The notes under the pieces are model-generated. The model had not been told where the DNA came from and did not search any database. It saw nothing but the letters and a program-made list of their open reading frames with translations. From Zychaea mexicana (Eukaryota; Mucoromycota; Mucoromycetes; Mucorales; Lichtheimiaceae), in the NCBI RefSeq assembly GCF_025766255.1, contig NW_026516673.1:434001-498000 (forward strand): a DNA stretch of 64,000 nt. Direction: 5' to 3'. Below are positions 45,008 to 57,600 of this stretch, piece by piece; positions within the stretch are counted from its first letter, which is position 1; every line of letters begins with the position of its first letter. A program made the translations under genes and the position numbers.

Positions 45008-48000
45008 ATGTATAAATATACAGTGCAACTTTCTTGTTTCTGCTTTCCTTTCTTTTTTTCTCTCCTTACTTCTTCATCTATGTTTGATCTTTTTGTGGGC
45101 GCAGATCCAGTTCCAGCAGCCGCTCCAGAATGTCAGACACAACCTTGCATTGAAGCAGCAAAATCAATTAAAGAGTTTGCTGACTTCAACGCTGATCCGT
45201 GCGACGACTTTTATCAATACGCATGTATGTCTTTAGTTAACATTTACGAGTATAGATATTTTCATCTTTTTAGAGAGACGATGTACTCTCCATAACCGTC
45301 ACTGGTTGACTAACAGCATTTCATATTACACACTGCTCATAAATCCAGGCGGGAACTGGCTTAAAAGCAATCCTACCATACCTGACGACAAAACCCGTAC
45401 GTAGTTGCTTTCGTTGATTAAAAGCTTTCCTTGTTGCAATTTATCAACAGAGAAAAATTGCAAATAAGGCAGCACAGTTTAACTCCTGCATATTTTCTTC
45501 TATCTTTTAATATCTCTTATTTAACGATGCAGGTACCGGTACTCTGACCACCATCGATGACGAGAATAAAGATACGATGCGCGCCATATACGAAGGCACT
45601 TATGACGACCTGATCCAAAGCATTACATGGCAAGATGTTCCGAAAGATTTCCATGTTTCAGAACAAAAGCAAATTGACGAGCAAAACTTTCAAAAAGTCC
45701 AAGACTACTATAACGTATGCATGGACGTTGCCGCAATTGATGCACAAGGACCAACTCCGGCCTATCCACTGATTGCTAAGGTGATGGCTGCTTTCGAAAA
45801 TGGGAATGCTGTTGACGTCGAAGCATTGACCGCTGCAATAATCGAGTTGGACAGTAACCAAGCGGCATCCTCGCTATTCGACACATACATCGATGCCGAC
45901 GATAAGCAGCCTGATATCTACGCCATCAAGTTGAGCCAGCCTAGTCTAACGCTTCCCAAAGCGTATTACGCCCAGCCAGACGGTCTTGAAATTTATCGCC
46001 AAAGCATGGTTGACTTATTGGATAAGGCATTGGGTGGCGGAGCTGTTGGCACCAGCAGTGGCAGTAGTAGTGTCGGCGGGATTGCTGCACTCAAATCGCA
46101 GAAGGCGCAAGAGGCAAACCTAAAGTTGCTTTCCAAGGCGGAAATTAGCGCCACCGTTGATCGCTTTATACAATTTGAGAAACAGTTGGCCTCCATTAGT
46201 TTGGATCCGTAAGTGATTATACACATGGTATCACCGAACATGGTCTTAATCATATATATCATCTAATTATTTCAGAGATCGGCTTCAAGATCCTCGACAA
46301 CTGTATAACCCTATGCCCTTGGCCGATCTGCAAGCCAAATACCCCTTGATTGATTGGAAGAATTACTTTGAGTCGCTGACGGCGCCAGGATCATCTGCAC
46401 CAGACTACGCCATCGTACAAACCCCCTCATACTTTGCAAATCTGACTTCCCTGCTTCAGAAGAGTTCATCAGCTACAACAGCGAGCACTGATGGCGCCAA
46501 TCAGCAACAACAACAGCAGAACGCCAACATGGATCAAGCCATCAAAGACTATTTTATGGTTAAAACGCTTCTAAAATGGCTCTATGCTCTTGATTCGGAT
46601 TCACGAGACGCATGGCAGCCTGTATACACGAAATTGCTGGGTGGCACAACAGCCATTCCTCCTCGATACCGCACCTGTGTTAGCTACACAGATGGCTCGC
46701 TCGGCATGTTGCAAGGACGTTACTTTGTCATGCGCAAATTTGGCGGCGATCAAGAACGTGACCGTCTCGAAAATATCATTGCCACAGTCCATGAAACTTT
46801 GTTGAATCTTTTGGCAGGTAGTGAATGGCTTGACAAACAGACACTTGAGGCCGCTATTCAAAAGGCCAACGCAATCAAGTACAAGGTCGCTTATAGTACC
46901 TTGTCGCCCGATGAGCGTGTCCCGCAAGCTCTACAAGACTATTATAGCACCGCTACTGTTTCAAAAGATTCGTTCATGGCAACTGAGCTGAGCATCACGG
47001 CATGGCAGGTCAATATGATGCGCTCCAAGATTGATAAACCGCTAGACAAGAATGAGTGGCATATGGTAATGCATTTCTCAATTTTTCCATATGTTTTGTT
47101 CCTTCTATTAAACAACATTATTAAACGTATGTTTTTGGACACAGACTGCAGATACGGTAAACGCATACTATAACCCATCGGTGAATGAGGTAATCCATCT
47201 TCAAGTTTTCGTTATATTGTGTCTATCAGTTGGCTTTTTTTTCTAATGAGTTCTTGACAACAGATCGCAGTACTGGCCGGTATTGCTCAAAGCCCTGTCT
47301 ACAGCCCGGATGTACCTGATTATCTCTTGTATGGCTCATTAGGTTTCCTCATTGGTCATGAGCTTACTGTGAGTATTTACACTACATGTGAATAGTAGTA
47401 TGCTGTATGGAAGACAATTTGCTGACAATTTCACATATTATTACTTGTAGCATGCATTTGATCGAAGTGGTCGGCTATACGATCCTGATGGCAAATTGAA
47501 TGACTGGTGGTCAGCCGCAACAGCACAACATTTCGAGGAGAGATCGCAATGTTTTATCGAGCAGTACAATGGATTCTCGTTCCAAGGACCCAACAATAAG
47601 ACAGTTCATCTAAACGGAAAGGTATTTTGAAATACATAAATTTTACGTCGTGTGGACCATATTGACAACCGATTTTAATGATAAAAAAAATTAGTTGAGC
47701 CTAGGTGAGAACATGGCCGATAATGGAGGTGTTGTCGCAGCATACACTGCTTTTGAGCAATTGTGGACTGGTGGCCCGCTAGCTAGTGGTCAACCGCAAC
47801 CAAAGCACGAGAGATTGCCTGGAATCAATCTATCACCAGAAGCCTTGTTCTTTGTCAGTTTTGCTAGGGACTGGTGCAGTATGCGACGGCCGGAATCTTC
47901 CTTTGTATTGGTAAAGTCTATCCTATCCTATATGATTTCCTTATATATTTTAAATGGGTTGCATATTCATGCAATACTACTTTATAGGCAACCACGGATC

Positions 48001-48122
48001 CGCATGCCTTGGAACGTTTCAGAGTTATTGGTCCTCTCCAAAATAATCCAAAGTTTTCAGAAGCTTTTCAATGTCCATCTGGAAGCTACATGAATCCGCA
48101 AAAGAAGTGTACTCTTTGGTGA
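45008..48122 (+). CDS. M13-family zinc metallopeptidase (neprilysin-like)
   Basis: Nine exons (45008-45224, 45349-45396, 45533-46208, 46276-47065, 47145-47189, 47264-47368, 47451-47621, 47695-47904, 47988-48122) give 798 residues. Family marks in order: [13 protein letters not shown] at the N-terminal domain, [11 protein letters not shown], the zinc site HELTH (His624-His628; usual HEITH), GENMADNGG with the third ligand Glu689, and the C-terminal CTLW (the family's CxxW). The first 32 residues contain a hydrophobic stretch that could be a signal peptide or anchor, so the enzyme acts on extracellular peptides. The start is uncertain: an upstream exon with acceptor at about 45104 is possible, and the chosen ATG overlaps a TATA-like sequence. 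An insert with Gln and Ser/Gly runs is present. Confidence 0.92.
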
Positions 48123-48529
48123 ACCCTTTGAGCTTGTACAAGCCGTAGTATAATTTCCCATTAACACAAACCAGCATATGTAATAAATTGTGTCTCTGAT
48201 TTCCCTCTGCTACTGGTCATATCTTGCACGTTTGTCATTCCACCTCTAAGGTGCATCATGTACAACAACCTTTCTCGGCTATTATAGTCGCTTATTTTGT
48301 AGCCTCATGTAATAATATAAGCCTCAAACAACAGATACTGTACCGTCAAGTCTTAGTTACTGGAGCTTAGTGATGACCGTAGCTGATCCACAACTGCGAA
48401 AAAAAAACTCGGAGTAATGTTAAGCCATATCCACTCAGCAAAGCGTTTTTTGGTGGCTTGGTCGACGACCGAACTTAAAACCTTTTGCCTTTGCGAGTGC
48501 GGTTCCTCCCTTTCCACAAACAACACATC
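48123..48529. other. Spacer and eS30 promoter
   Basis: About 400 nt. The end has a pyrimidine-rich tract (TTCCTCCCTTTCC, about 48505-48515) just before the ATG, as is usual for transcription starts of ribosomal protein genes. Nothing else is recognised. Confidence 0.5.
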
Positions 48530-48936
48530 ATGGTACGCACCCTTTCCGCCATTTTTTTAATTATATTGATTTTTCTTCTCGAATTGGAACATTTATGCTG
48601 ATATACGGTCGCGGTGGTGATTTTGTAAAAATAGGGTAAAGTTCACGGTTCTTTGGCTCGTGCCGGTAAAGTCAAGTCGCAATGCCCCAAGGTTGCCAAG
48701 CAAGAAAAGAAGAAGCCTTTGACTGGTCGTGCTAAGAAGAGACAAACGTACAAGTAAGTTTACTTAGATGACGCTTCCTTTCATCTGCCCCCACCAAAAA
48801 CGCATTATTATATTGTTTGACGGTGAAATGACTAATATAAATTTATAATGACAATGTTAGCCGTCGCTTCGTCAACGTTACCACTTCCTTCGGTGGCAAG
48901 CGCAGAATGAACCCTGCCCCTACCCAGGGTCCTTAG
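48530..48936 (+). CDS. RPS30: 40S ribosomal protein eS30
   Basis: Exons 48530-48532 (only the ATG), 48635-48753 and 48861-48936 give 65 residues, close to the 63 of yeast. The sequence [20 protein letters not shown], then [18 protein letters not shown] and [13 protein letters not shown] is that of eS30. An intron directly after the start codon is common in fungal ribosomal protein genes. There is no ubiquitin-like (FUBI) domain fused in front, unlike animal FAU; the fungal form is the bare protein. It is very basic and sits near the decoding site of the small subunit. A likely AATAAA signal follows the stop. Confidence 0.97.
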
Positions 48937-49222
48937 ACAATAAAAACCAGCGTCTAATTTCTCCACAATCTGTTTAAACAAATCAAATGTGTCTTGTTTG
49001 TTCTTGTTGGTTGTGTTTTTTACTCTTGGAACATGAATGGATTATAATGAATGCATCTACAGAGTGTGTATGTATGGATGTAGCTTTTCTTTTGGGTGCG
49101 CATGGCTTTATGGGATAGAGAGGGATTGGAGAGAGAAGAGAGAAAGCGTGTGTAGTGAGGGTATAATATGATATGTATATATAAAAGTATAGTAGATAAT
49201 AGTGATAATAATGATATACAAA

Positions 49223-50926
49223 CTAAGCGGATGAGACAGAGGGACGAAATGGCGTGGTAGTGTTGTTAGTCGTTGGAGTAATAGGTCGATCGTCCAAGAG
49301 TGCCAGCCGCTGCACAACCGTCAGGATCTTTTGCATGTTCAACCGTGCTGCTTCCAGCTGGAGGCTCATGTATATTTCGACGAGATCCTGCCCGATTCCT
49401 TGGAGAACCCGGCTGTCTTGATGATATCCAAGGCGTGCGTTGTTGGTCACGTCCTCGTAGAAGTGGTATCCAACCCGGGAGAGATGCTGACACAGGTGTT
49501 CTACGGATAGTGTTGCAAAGGGTGTATCTTCTCTGATAACGAGCTCCGGCGTTGGTGCCCATAGCGATGATGGGGGCTCAGCCCGCTGGCTTGCATCCTC
49601 AACGTCGTTGTCGACAGCTACGTGGCGCTGCTGGTTGCTGTCGTTTGCTGCTGTGACTCTGCTGGACGTGATTATGGCGGTGCTTGTCGTTGCCATGGGC
49701 GTTGCCGTGGTAATGAGCGACGTTCGCCGTTTTTTAATGAGGCCAAACAGGACAGGCTGGTAAGGTTTTCGCGGCTTTAACAGGTCGAGCCATTGCCAAG
49801 GTGCCGGAACAAAGGTTGGCGCAGGCATGGTGAGTATAGGAAAGTCGGCGGCGGTTTCGCGCGTGGGATACCAAATGAAGGATGGCGTTGTCATGGCTGT
49901 CGTTAGCCGGAACGGCGTAGTTGTGGTTGTGGCGCCTTGACTAAGCACCCGCCGCCTACGGCTGTTGTTGTCGGTATTTGTCGGTGGAGTACGACCAGAA
50001 GTAGTTGTACTGGTGCTGCTGCTGTTGTTGGTACTGCTGTTATCGTTGTCATGAAGAACGTGGAACACACAATCATAAAGCCGTTTCAATCTGCGAGCCA
50101 GCGCGGACGGCTTAGCCAGACTGATCTGGCCTTCAATCTGTGAGAGGTTGTGCTGTGCGTTTTGCATAAAGATTGTCGAGAACCGATGGCACAGGTCGAC
50201 GATTGCATCAATTTGCTCGTTCCGATTCAGTCGACTGCATTCGAAAACGATTTGTCGAGTGCCGAGCGCTTTCCGCTTCAAGCCGAGTTGTGCAAAGTTT
50301 TGACGATCGATGGTTGCAACGTACATGCCCGGTCGCGTTTCTCCTGATGCCAAGAGTGAGGTGACAATGCTCTCGACTTGGTCGGGCTTGCGCCACGCCT
50401 TTTTCAAGTGCGCAACATCGCCCAACAGACGAGTCAGGGTGCCGTGCTCTTTGCTCTTGTCGTCGTAGGCTTGGCTGAGCGTGTGCCAGTCAGCCATGAG
50501 GTGTTCTACGGTGTCTTCGGGCAAGGTTCGTATCCGTCGTTGACGACAGGCAGTTTCGTGGTAGTCGAGCATTTCCAAGGTGGTGCGTGTGAGGGTCTGG
50601 CGCAGACTGTCTGCATTAGGAGTGCCGATAAGGCCTACCACAGGCACGAATCGTTGGACCTGCTGCATAGTCTGCCGAATACGTTGCAGCTGTGGCGGGC
50701 TAGCGACGTGCTGATCGACGTTGAATTTTTGCTGAGCCTCGGAGCAAAAGAGTCGCAAAAGTATATCGAGCTCGCCGTATAGTTTGGATGCTTCGTCGTT
50801 ATTGTGGTGGGGATTATGATGATGATTATGGTCGTCGTCATAGTCGTGCTTTGATGCTGCTGCTGCTGCTGCTGCTGCTGCTACTGCTGGCTCTGTGCCC
50901 GGGGGCTCCTCTTCGGTAGCGGTCAT
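49223..50926 (-). CDS. Intronless protein of unknown function, 567 aa
   Basis: One open frame from the ATG of MTATEEEPPG. The frame runs on upstream to 51055 with a hydrophobic start, but that part overlaps a C/T-rich promoter-like region, so the later ATG is preferred. Residues 12-40 are Ala- and His/Asp-rich (a GCT triplet repeat). The next 270 residues are predicted mainly helical with charged heptads (LYGELDILLRLF, LQRIRQTMQQVQRF, LKRLYDCVFHVL). A Thr/Ser-rich disordered middle follows, and then a helical end (LVEIYMSLQLEAARLNMQKIL). No family is recognised. Long frame, high GC and clear amino acid order support a real gene. Confidence 0.65.
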   Translation of the reverse strand: MTATEEEPPGTEPAVAAAAAAAAASKHDYDDDHNHHHNPHHNNDEASKLYGELDILLRLFCSEAQQKFNVDQHVASPPQLQRIRQTMQQVQRFVPVVGLIGTPNADSLRQTLTRTTLEMLDYHETACRQRRIRTLPEDTVEHLMADWHTLSQAYDDKSKEHGTLTRLLGDVAHLKKAWRKPDQVESIVTSLLASGETRPGMYVATIDRQNFAQLGLKRKALGTRQIVFECSRLNRNEQIDAIVDLCHRFSTIFMQNAQHNLSQIEGQISLAKPSALARRLKRLYDCVFHVLHDNDNSSTNNSSSTSTTTSGRTPPTNTDNNSRRRRVLSQGATTTTTPFRLTTAMTTPSFIWYPTRETAADFPILTMPAPTFVPAPWQWLDLLKPRKPYQPVLFGLIKKRRTSLITTATPMATTSTAIITSSRVTAANDSNQQRHVAVDNDVEDASQRAEPPSSLWAPTPELVIREDTPFATLSVEHLCQHLSRVGYHFYEDVTNNARLGYHQDSRVLQGIGQDLVEIYMSLQLEAARLNMQKILTVVQRLALLDDRPITPTTNNTTTPFRPSVSSA

Positions 50927-53900
50927 GGCTGCTGTGGTGTGTAATTCGATCAAGCTGGACAGTTGGGAAAAAGGTGTGTGCACAGATGCCTTTTTGTTTA
51001 AAGGAAGGGAAACAAAAAGGACAATGTGGCAAAAAGACAAGAAAGAGAACAACAAGAAAAAGAAGGGGTGCGTGTGTGTGTGTTAGTTGAGGGACGGAAA
51101 GAAAAGAAAAAAAAAGGTCGCTTTTGTTCCTGAGTAGTTTGGAAAAAAAAACAACAACAACAAGCAAAACAACTTATAAAAAAAGAAAGACGTGGTCTGC
51201 AACTTGTCCAAAAGAGGCTCTCGAAAATCGTGAACTGGTCAGCATGCACTCTCTTCTTTGGCTGTACGACTACTATTACCACCACTACCATTATTCGCTT
51301 GGTACGATATTGTATGTAACTGGGGCAAACAATAAGTTTTCTTCTTTCTAACCTCCTCCACCGCCTTCAGAAAAACCAACCCCCCTTGCCATTAGACCGT
51401 ATTATCGTCCCCTTGGTTTCGAGAAGGGTGATCACATGTAGGTGCTTGGTTTAATTGTCGCGGTTACACCGACTCATTTCTGACACCATCTGCTCTCTTG
51501 TCGTGCCTGGAAAATATAGCAGTAAAGCCATCACTCCCCCTCCTAGTCATTTCACACACGCACTCCTCCTTCAGCACAGTGCCCCCCAAATACAACCCAT
51601 CCTCTCCTGATCGGTTCTTTTTTTTTCTGTGCATATCCTCAACCCCTTCAGAAGAATTTGCTCTACCTTAACAAAAGAACAACAACAACAACAATAACAA
51701 CAATAACACATATAAAATAGTGTTGTTTACATTTCCGAAATGGAGCGGAGAACAACAACCGTACGCTTTTGTCTCGATAGAAGCATTTAAAGATAGTAAT
51801 TGAGCGCTCAACAACCCGTAGTACGTTGTCGTTTTGTCCGATCAGAAACCCCCATCATGACGAATGTTTTTCTTTGATGCTCAGCTTTCTATTTTCAAAC
51901 AATTTCTATTAAATAACAAATAACAATGACAATCACTAAAGAGATCTTCCAAAAAGCAATGTATGCCTGGCCTCTTTGATCTAAATATCTAATCGCCCGC
52001 CAAAAAGATATATAAAAGGTTGGGGTTACTCAACTAATAATAATAATAATAAATTATGTGGTGTTCGGCAAATCAATATGATACCAGCTTTGTGTTCGCA
52101 CGTTAGTGAATGCTGGCGACACACCCGTCGTCGGTTAAATTTTTTCGCCGGTGTCTCTAACCTTATTGTAACAAGAAAACGCCAGCGCGCGTCCCAGCAC
52201 GTTGGACTGTGGCTAAAAGAAAAGATTATCTTCCTCCCCTTTCACTGTTTTGCATGCTAACGCACATGTGTAACCATCACTTCTTTTATGTAATACTACT
52301 TTACGCGAACTTTTGGCGAAAACCCCTTCCACAATCTTGATTCAACTTTAACAGCACGATACAGGTATATGAGCAACTACCTTGTAGCATTGGTATTAGT
52401 AGTAGCTTACAAAGGACACAAAGGATCGAAGGCTGGAGTCGCTGTCTGTGCGTGTAACATGTCAACGCTCTTCTTCTAGACCAGGACAATACTCTAGATC
52501 TATATGCATAGATGATGTCACGAAAAAAAAGACAATCATGTAGTATAAAAATCTAGATATAGTACACTGTGTACTACTATTCCTGTATCAACCGCGATGA
52601 TTTATAATAAGCACACAGCTCTCAGCAATCAACAAACAAAAAATTGACGAGTGGATACTATATATGACTACCAACTTTTTTTCGAACCACACATCGTCAA
52701 CAAAGGTGTGGCCTGCAGTAGGACGTAGCCTCATCACACGCTCTATGTACATATCTTCTTTCCATTTACATGTGTTCTAAATTTACGCTGTGTACTTGCA
52801 TAGCACACAGCATGCGTGACCGTAAAACAGAACAATCGGGTGTTACTTGTAATAGTAGCACAACTAAGGTTGAACGTTGTGATCGGGGCGCCAGGGGGTG
52901 TGGAAACTGCTCCTTCTGCAACACAAAGCTAAGCATGCATAAACTATATGCATCTGCTCATGCTCCTTTTAAACTTTTCACATAAATTCTTCATGCAGAG
53001 ATATATATAAAGCGCGGTGATAATGGATGTTCATGAATGTGGTCTCGACGCTTCTCGTGTAAAATGATGAGCCTTGAACAAAATTTTCATCAGAATATCA
53101 CCTCCTCCAAGCACAGAGATCGATCAAACAGGAGAACAATAAGAAGAGCTCGGAAAATCATTAACTAAATCTTTACACGTGTCTTGGTTCATAAGCCTGC
53201 ATCACATTACTTAGTAGGCATCGAAATGTAGTCATCACCACGGGTACAAAGATTTGTCCACATCTAGTTGCAACAAGTTTAAATTTTCATCCTTCTTGAA
53301 GTAGTTGTCAATCAAACGTGAAAAAAGAGAGCAACTATTGTTCTCTTGTTTCATCACATAAATGATAAATTGCGTAGCAGCCCGGGCATACTTATCCAAT
53401 TAGCCACGTGGTGTAACTGCAAGTAAATTGTTGGTATTATGTGATACTTCTTCGCACCTTAGCTACAGTATCATCGAAAAAGAAGACACTTGATCATATG
53501 CATTTGAATTCATTGTTGTAGAGCAGAGTATATAGTACAATTGTCTGTGTAGATTATGTGCACGCGAGAAATGATGTATGACTGCTAGCTTGAATCTCGC
53601 GCCAATATTTTATTATCTCCTGCATGTGTTGGAGAAAGGCGAGAAACAAAAACCTTATTACTTGCCGAATACAGTTCATTCCATGGAAGCTTTTCTCTTT
53701 GTTTCTACATACAGAAAGTCCCAGAGTGGTGGAGAGGGTTAATAATGGTTAGCGTACATTTGCTAAGTGTGTTAATTTATCTTTCTTGCTTATAAATCCA
53801 CTACAACCGACCAGGGGTACATAATACTACAAAATTATCCATCACCGTCATCAGCAGTAGCAGAAGCAGTAGCCACAGCAGCATAGTAGTACAAATTCTA

Positions 53901-56900
53901 GCCGTAGATATCTTGTGGTGGTCAATGATATCCTCCTTTCACCTTTGATCTACTCGTAGCTCACAAAGAGTTGAAAGGCTAAGTAGATATATGTGACATC
54001 CTTGATGATATATATCCAAGATAAAGAATTGTAACTGCTGCTGCGTATGTAACATGCCTATTCCGTTTTGCCCTTTAATAAGTTGAGGCGTTCCATTCCA
54101 TCTTTTTACATTCTTACGGAACTAATACGTATGTAGTACATAGCTGTTACAGCATATACAAGAACAGCGAGAAGCACGGACCGACCTCTTTTTTTTTCTT
54201 TTGCAAGTGTCACAGAAATACAAATGCAAAACGCGTTAAATTACCAAAATCGGAAACCAGCAACCATGCTTCTTCACTTTGAAAAATGGTCATGAATCGG
54301 TAAGAAAGTGAAGGTTTTGCATGTATCATGTTTGCAATACTCGTCTGTGGAACACATGATATACGCTGTAAAACATCATACAGCTATCTACGATCCAGTT
54401 ACGCTTCCAAAAGTTTCACAATGACAACGCCCTAGCACAAAAAGCCACAGCAGGGTTGTAATATTTAGAATTGGTACTACAACAATGCAATGAAGGTCTT
54501 ACGTGCTGGTTTTGTTTTTGTACCAAGAAGATTCCGCCCATCATTCCCCAAAAGACAGAAGAATAAGCAAACAATCTAAATAAGCTCTGTTCCGATGCTA
54601 TGGCGTTGATTGTAGCACATCATGTTGTACAATTGTTTTATATAGTCGTTGATAAGCCAATTTTTGCTCTTTCGTGAAGTCTTCAAAAAAGCCCTATTTA
54701 GAGCTTTTGGATTTGTTAGTGAAAAGAAGTGAAAACCTTCAGCGATGATGATGTGGCCAAATGAAGCATTGACAGAATTATAAACAAAATACTATCAGTA
54801 ACGCTATGTAACATTTGAGGATTTACCCGGACTCTTTGGTCAGGATTGTTTCTGCTATGAATGGTATTCTTCATATGAAGCTTGTTGCATATCTTTTGTT
54901 TGCATTAAAAGCAGAAAGATTGAGCAAAGCTACAGCCAACCCCCTTCAAATTTATATCCATTGGGTCACAAAGCCTTCAATACTTTTAGAACATGGGACG
55001 CTTGGTACTGGAGACAATTGATGTACTAAATCTGTTCTCATTGACTTTCAATCCTTAGTTTCGCATAAAATTTGAGAAAATTATGATGCTATGAAATCAA
55101 CGAAGACTATTTCATTAAATGTGAAATCGTGCTGCTTAGCGATGGCCAAATTAGAGTGTAACAAATAAAAATAAAAATTGCTTCCATATGGGAGCAAAAT
55201 GCTGCCAAAGGAGCAGCCACTGCAACTGGGAATAGTATAGAGAGAGAAGAAACCCAAACAAAGTAGCTTTGTACTGGGTTTTTTTTTCAATTCCATTTGC
55301 TTCGTCCGCTCGCGTTGCTGAGAGTTGAGGACTCAAAAATCCGGATTAAAAGTGCAACAGATGGGTATTTTGCCAACGGCAACAATGACAATCACAGTGG
55401 GTGCTAGTACTGGACCCTGACGAGTACACAAAATAAAACGTAGACATGGAAAGCACAATGATGTGTTCGTATTCAACCTAAACCATTTCCGCGAAAAACC
55501 CAAGATCTACGTATGACATGCACTGGTCGCTCCTCTGAGCCTTGCACACTCATCCAGCAAGCCGAAGCCTCACAGACCCCGATGTTAACAAATCTTGGTT
55601 TGTCCAAAGTCCCAAATGCAATAACGCGTACGGCAAACATAATAAAAACAAAAGACCAATCTGCAGTGCCGTTGGTTAACTTAAAGTCCTTTCTGCGAGT
55701 AAAGGCATTCTTGGTAGAGCTCATGGATGATGAGCTCGCTTTCGACATTATTTTTGTGGGAAATACAAGCAGCAACAAAGATCTGGGTGAAGTTAACAGA
55801 TTAATAGTATTTCAGATAGATCGCCTCCGTGGTTGGTCCACAAAAGAAAGAATCATGGGCGTTCTTTCCGCATGTAGGCGATGGTGTCTATGATCAAATA
55901 CATGGCAGCAACATACAATTTCAATTCTCAGTAAGTAGCTACTAGCTGTAAATGTCATTGAGCGCTCACTTAATTTGGCAAGATAGCATGGTGGTTAATA
56001 ATGAAAAAGATGTGTGTCCTTTTGTGCATAGCCATTTTGCAATGCCAAACCGTTCCAGCAATCTGGAAGAAATTACAACAGGAAAGCTTTTTGCATATGA
56101 TCTTGGTCGTGATGTTGACTTGTTATAACTGTAATAAAGTCATAAGTGGCTATAAGCAAGGAGTATATGTGGCACTCAACTGGGAATATGAAGTTGGTCT
56201 TAATGACAATAGACTGCGCTGCTACTGTACCAGAACTCAAGCTTTGGATCCGCAAAAAAGCTGGCAACCTACTATAATACGGCGCCCAATGCATCATCCG
56301 AAACCAAATCACGCTCGTTAAAAGGGCCATCTTTGACGTACGTACATGTTAAGTTGTTGAGGTACGTAGTGCCGAGATTTCCAACCAACTGGCGAAATCG
56401 TTCTAGCTTCAAGCAAGTTTTTGGACTTTTGGCAACTTTGCGTGTAAGTTATCTTGTTTTAGTATTCACATCCCTTATATATATATTCTATACACAAGAG
56501 AGCATCGATTTAAAAAGACCTAAACGGCCATTGTGCATTGATAGCGTATTCAATGCGTTTATGGGAGATCAAAAGTTGGTGGGTTAATTACTACCCAGGC
56601 ACGTGCTAAATTATTATAGCTAGCTATACAATACAGCAACTTTCGTAATGCACATGCGAACCTGACACTTCATCGTGGCTGTCCTTTTGATATCATTTCT
56701 CACTTAAAATCGACCCTGGTGACAATCCTGATCAACGTGCTGCATGATGCATCGCTGCTTGCGGGATCTTTTAATTAAGACGTGGGCCTATCGGCTACTA
56801 GCAACCTTGCAGTTCATAGGAATGATTAATAAACGCTCCTGCTACCACTACAAGATAGCAGTAGTATCTTATCAATCGATGATACATGCTACGATTTAAT

Positions 56901-57294
56901 TAGCTCCCTCCTATCTTTGTACTTTCAACTTACTACTGTATGTGCAAAATCATACTGGTGTTTATGGCGGCAATGGGTAAATTGAAAAATAGACAAAAAC
57001 CCATTCTCTTCCGTCTTCACTGTCCGTCGTCGGCAAAACACGGGTTAATTTTGCCGATATGCATGAAATGCATGTATAGCGGCGAAGGAAGATAAAAGAA
57101 GAATTTTTTTTTTAATTTTCGGCACCAGATGATGGTCCGAACGCTTCGAAACAACAAAAACCAAATATTACATATGATGAGAGTAATTGGGGGGATGCTA
57201 ATTTGTTTTTTTATATAGATGAGACAAGTATGCGAGAGATATGCAAAGGAATGTGATGGATGAAAGAGCTTAATTCATGACGAGCTCAACAGTG
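50927..57294. other. 6.4-kb gene-poor region
   Basis: No intact gene was found. The first kilobase is poly-A/purine-rich on the plus strand (51040-51190) with CAACAA runs near 51150 and 51675-51700; these could be the leader of the upstream minus-strand gene. The remainder is A/T-rich with many short frames. The only coding-like relic is at 55513-55893. No tRNA, rRNA or snoRNA was recognised. Confidence 0.5.
55513..55893 (+). pseudogene. Retropepsin-like retroelement relic
   Basis: An open stretch of 126 codons. Its middle (LGLSKVPNAITRTAN, then FLRVKAFLVELMDDELAFDII) has the spacing of the aspartic protease domain of fungal Gypsy-type LTR elements, that is the strand after the active site, the flap region and the final DIIFG-like strand. 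The catalytic Asp-Thr/Ser-Gly triad is not visible where it would be expected, and no reverse transcriptase or LTR was found nearby, so it is at most a dead fragment. Assignment is pattern-based and weak. Confidence 0.3.
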
Positions 57295-57600
57295 TCAATT
57301 TGATGTACGTTCCTTGTTGTTTGATGATGGCATGCGGGCCTTTCTATTTTGCCGCGGAGATGATGGTGAGCTTCGGCGCTCTGCTTTACAGTTTTCCCGG
57401 ATGTTCGTCTTGTCGACAGCCGAGGTAGTATCAATGTTGTTGGCAGCAGTAGAAATGGTGGTAGGAGGTAAGTAGGTCATCAGGAGCTGATGAATAGCTT
57501 GGTCGAGTTGGGCGTTCTCTAGCTTCTTTTCGCGCACAGCGGCATCGTGGCGATCATAGTATCGCTTGTGCTGGATTCGGATACAGTCCTTACTAAGCAT
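57295..57600 (-). CDS. Small basic helical protein, unknown
   Basis: The ATG at 57600 begins MLSKDCIRIQHKRYYDRHD, followed by a charged helix (REKKLENAQLDQAIHQLLMTYL) and a polar Ser/Arg-rich tail; 101 residues in total. The frame is open further upstream, but that part is Leu/His-rich and looks like an untranslated leader. No family is recognised. The helical core and regular composition give modest support. Confidence 0.4.
   Translation of the reverse strand: MLSKDCIRIQHKRYYDRHDAAVREKKLENAQLDQAIHQLLMTYLPPTTISTAANNIDTTSAVDKTNIRENCKAERRSSPSSPRQNRKARMPSSNNKERTSN

Noticed and set aside
48530..48860. Intron-encoded C/D snoRNA in eS30
   Set aside because: The introns carry partial TGATG- and CTGA-like words but no terminal stem or correct box spacing.
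52500..55100. Short plus-strand frames at 52770-52985 and 54815-55021
   Set aside because: Each is under 75 codons with no motif and no neighbouring exon in phase.
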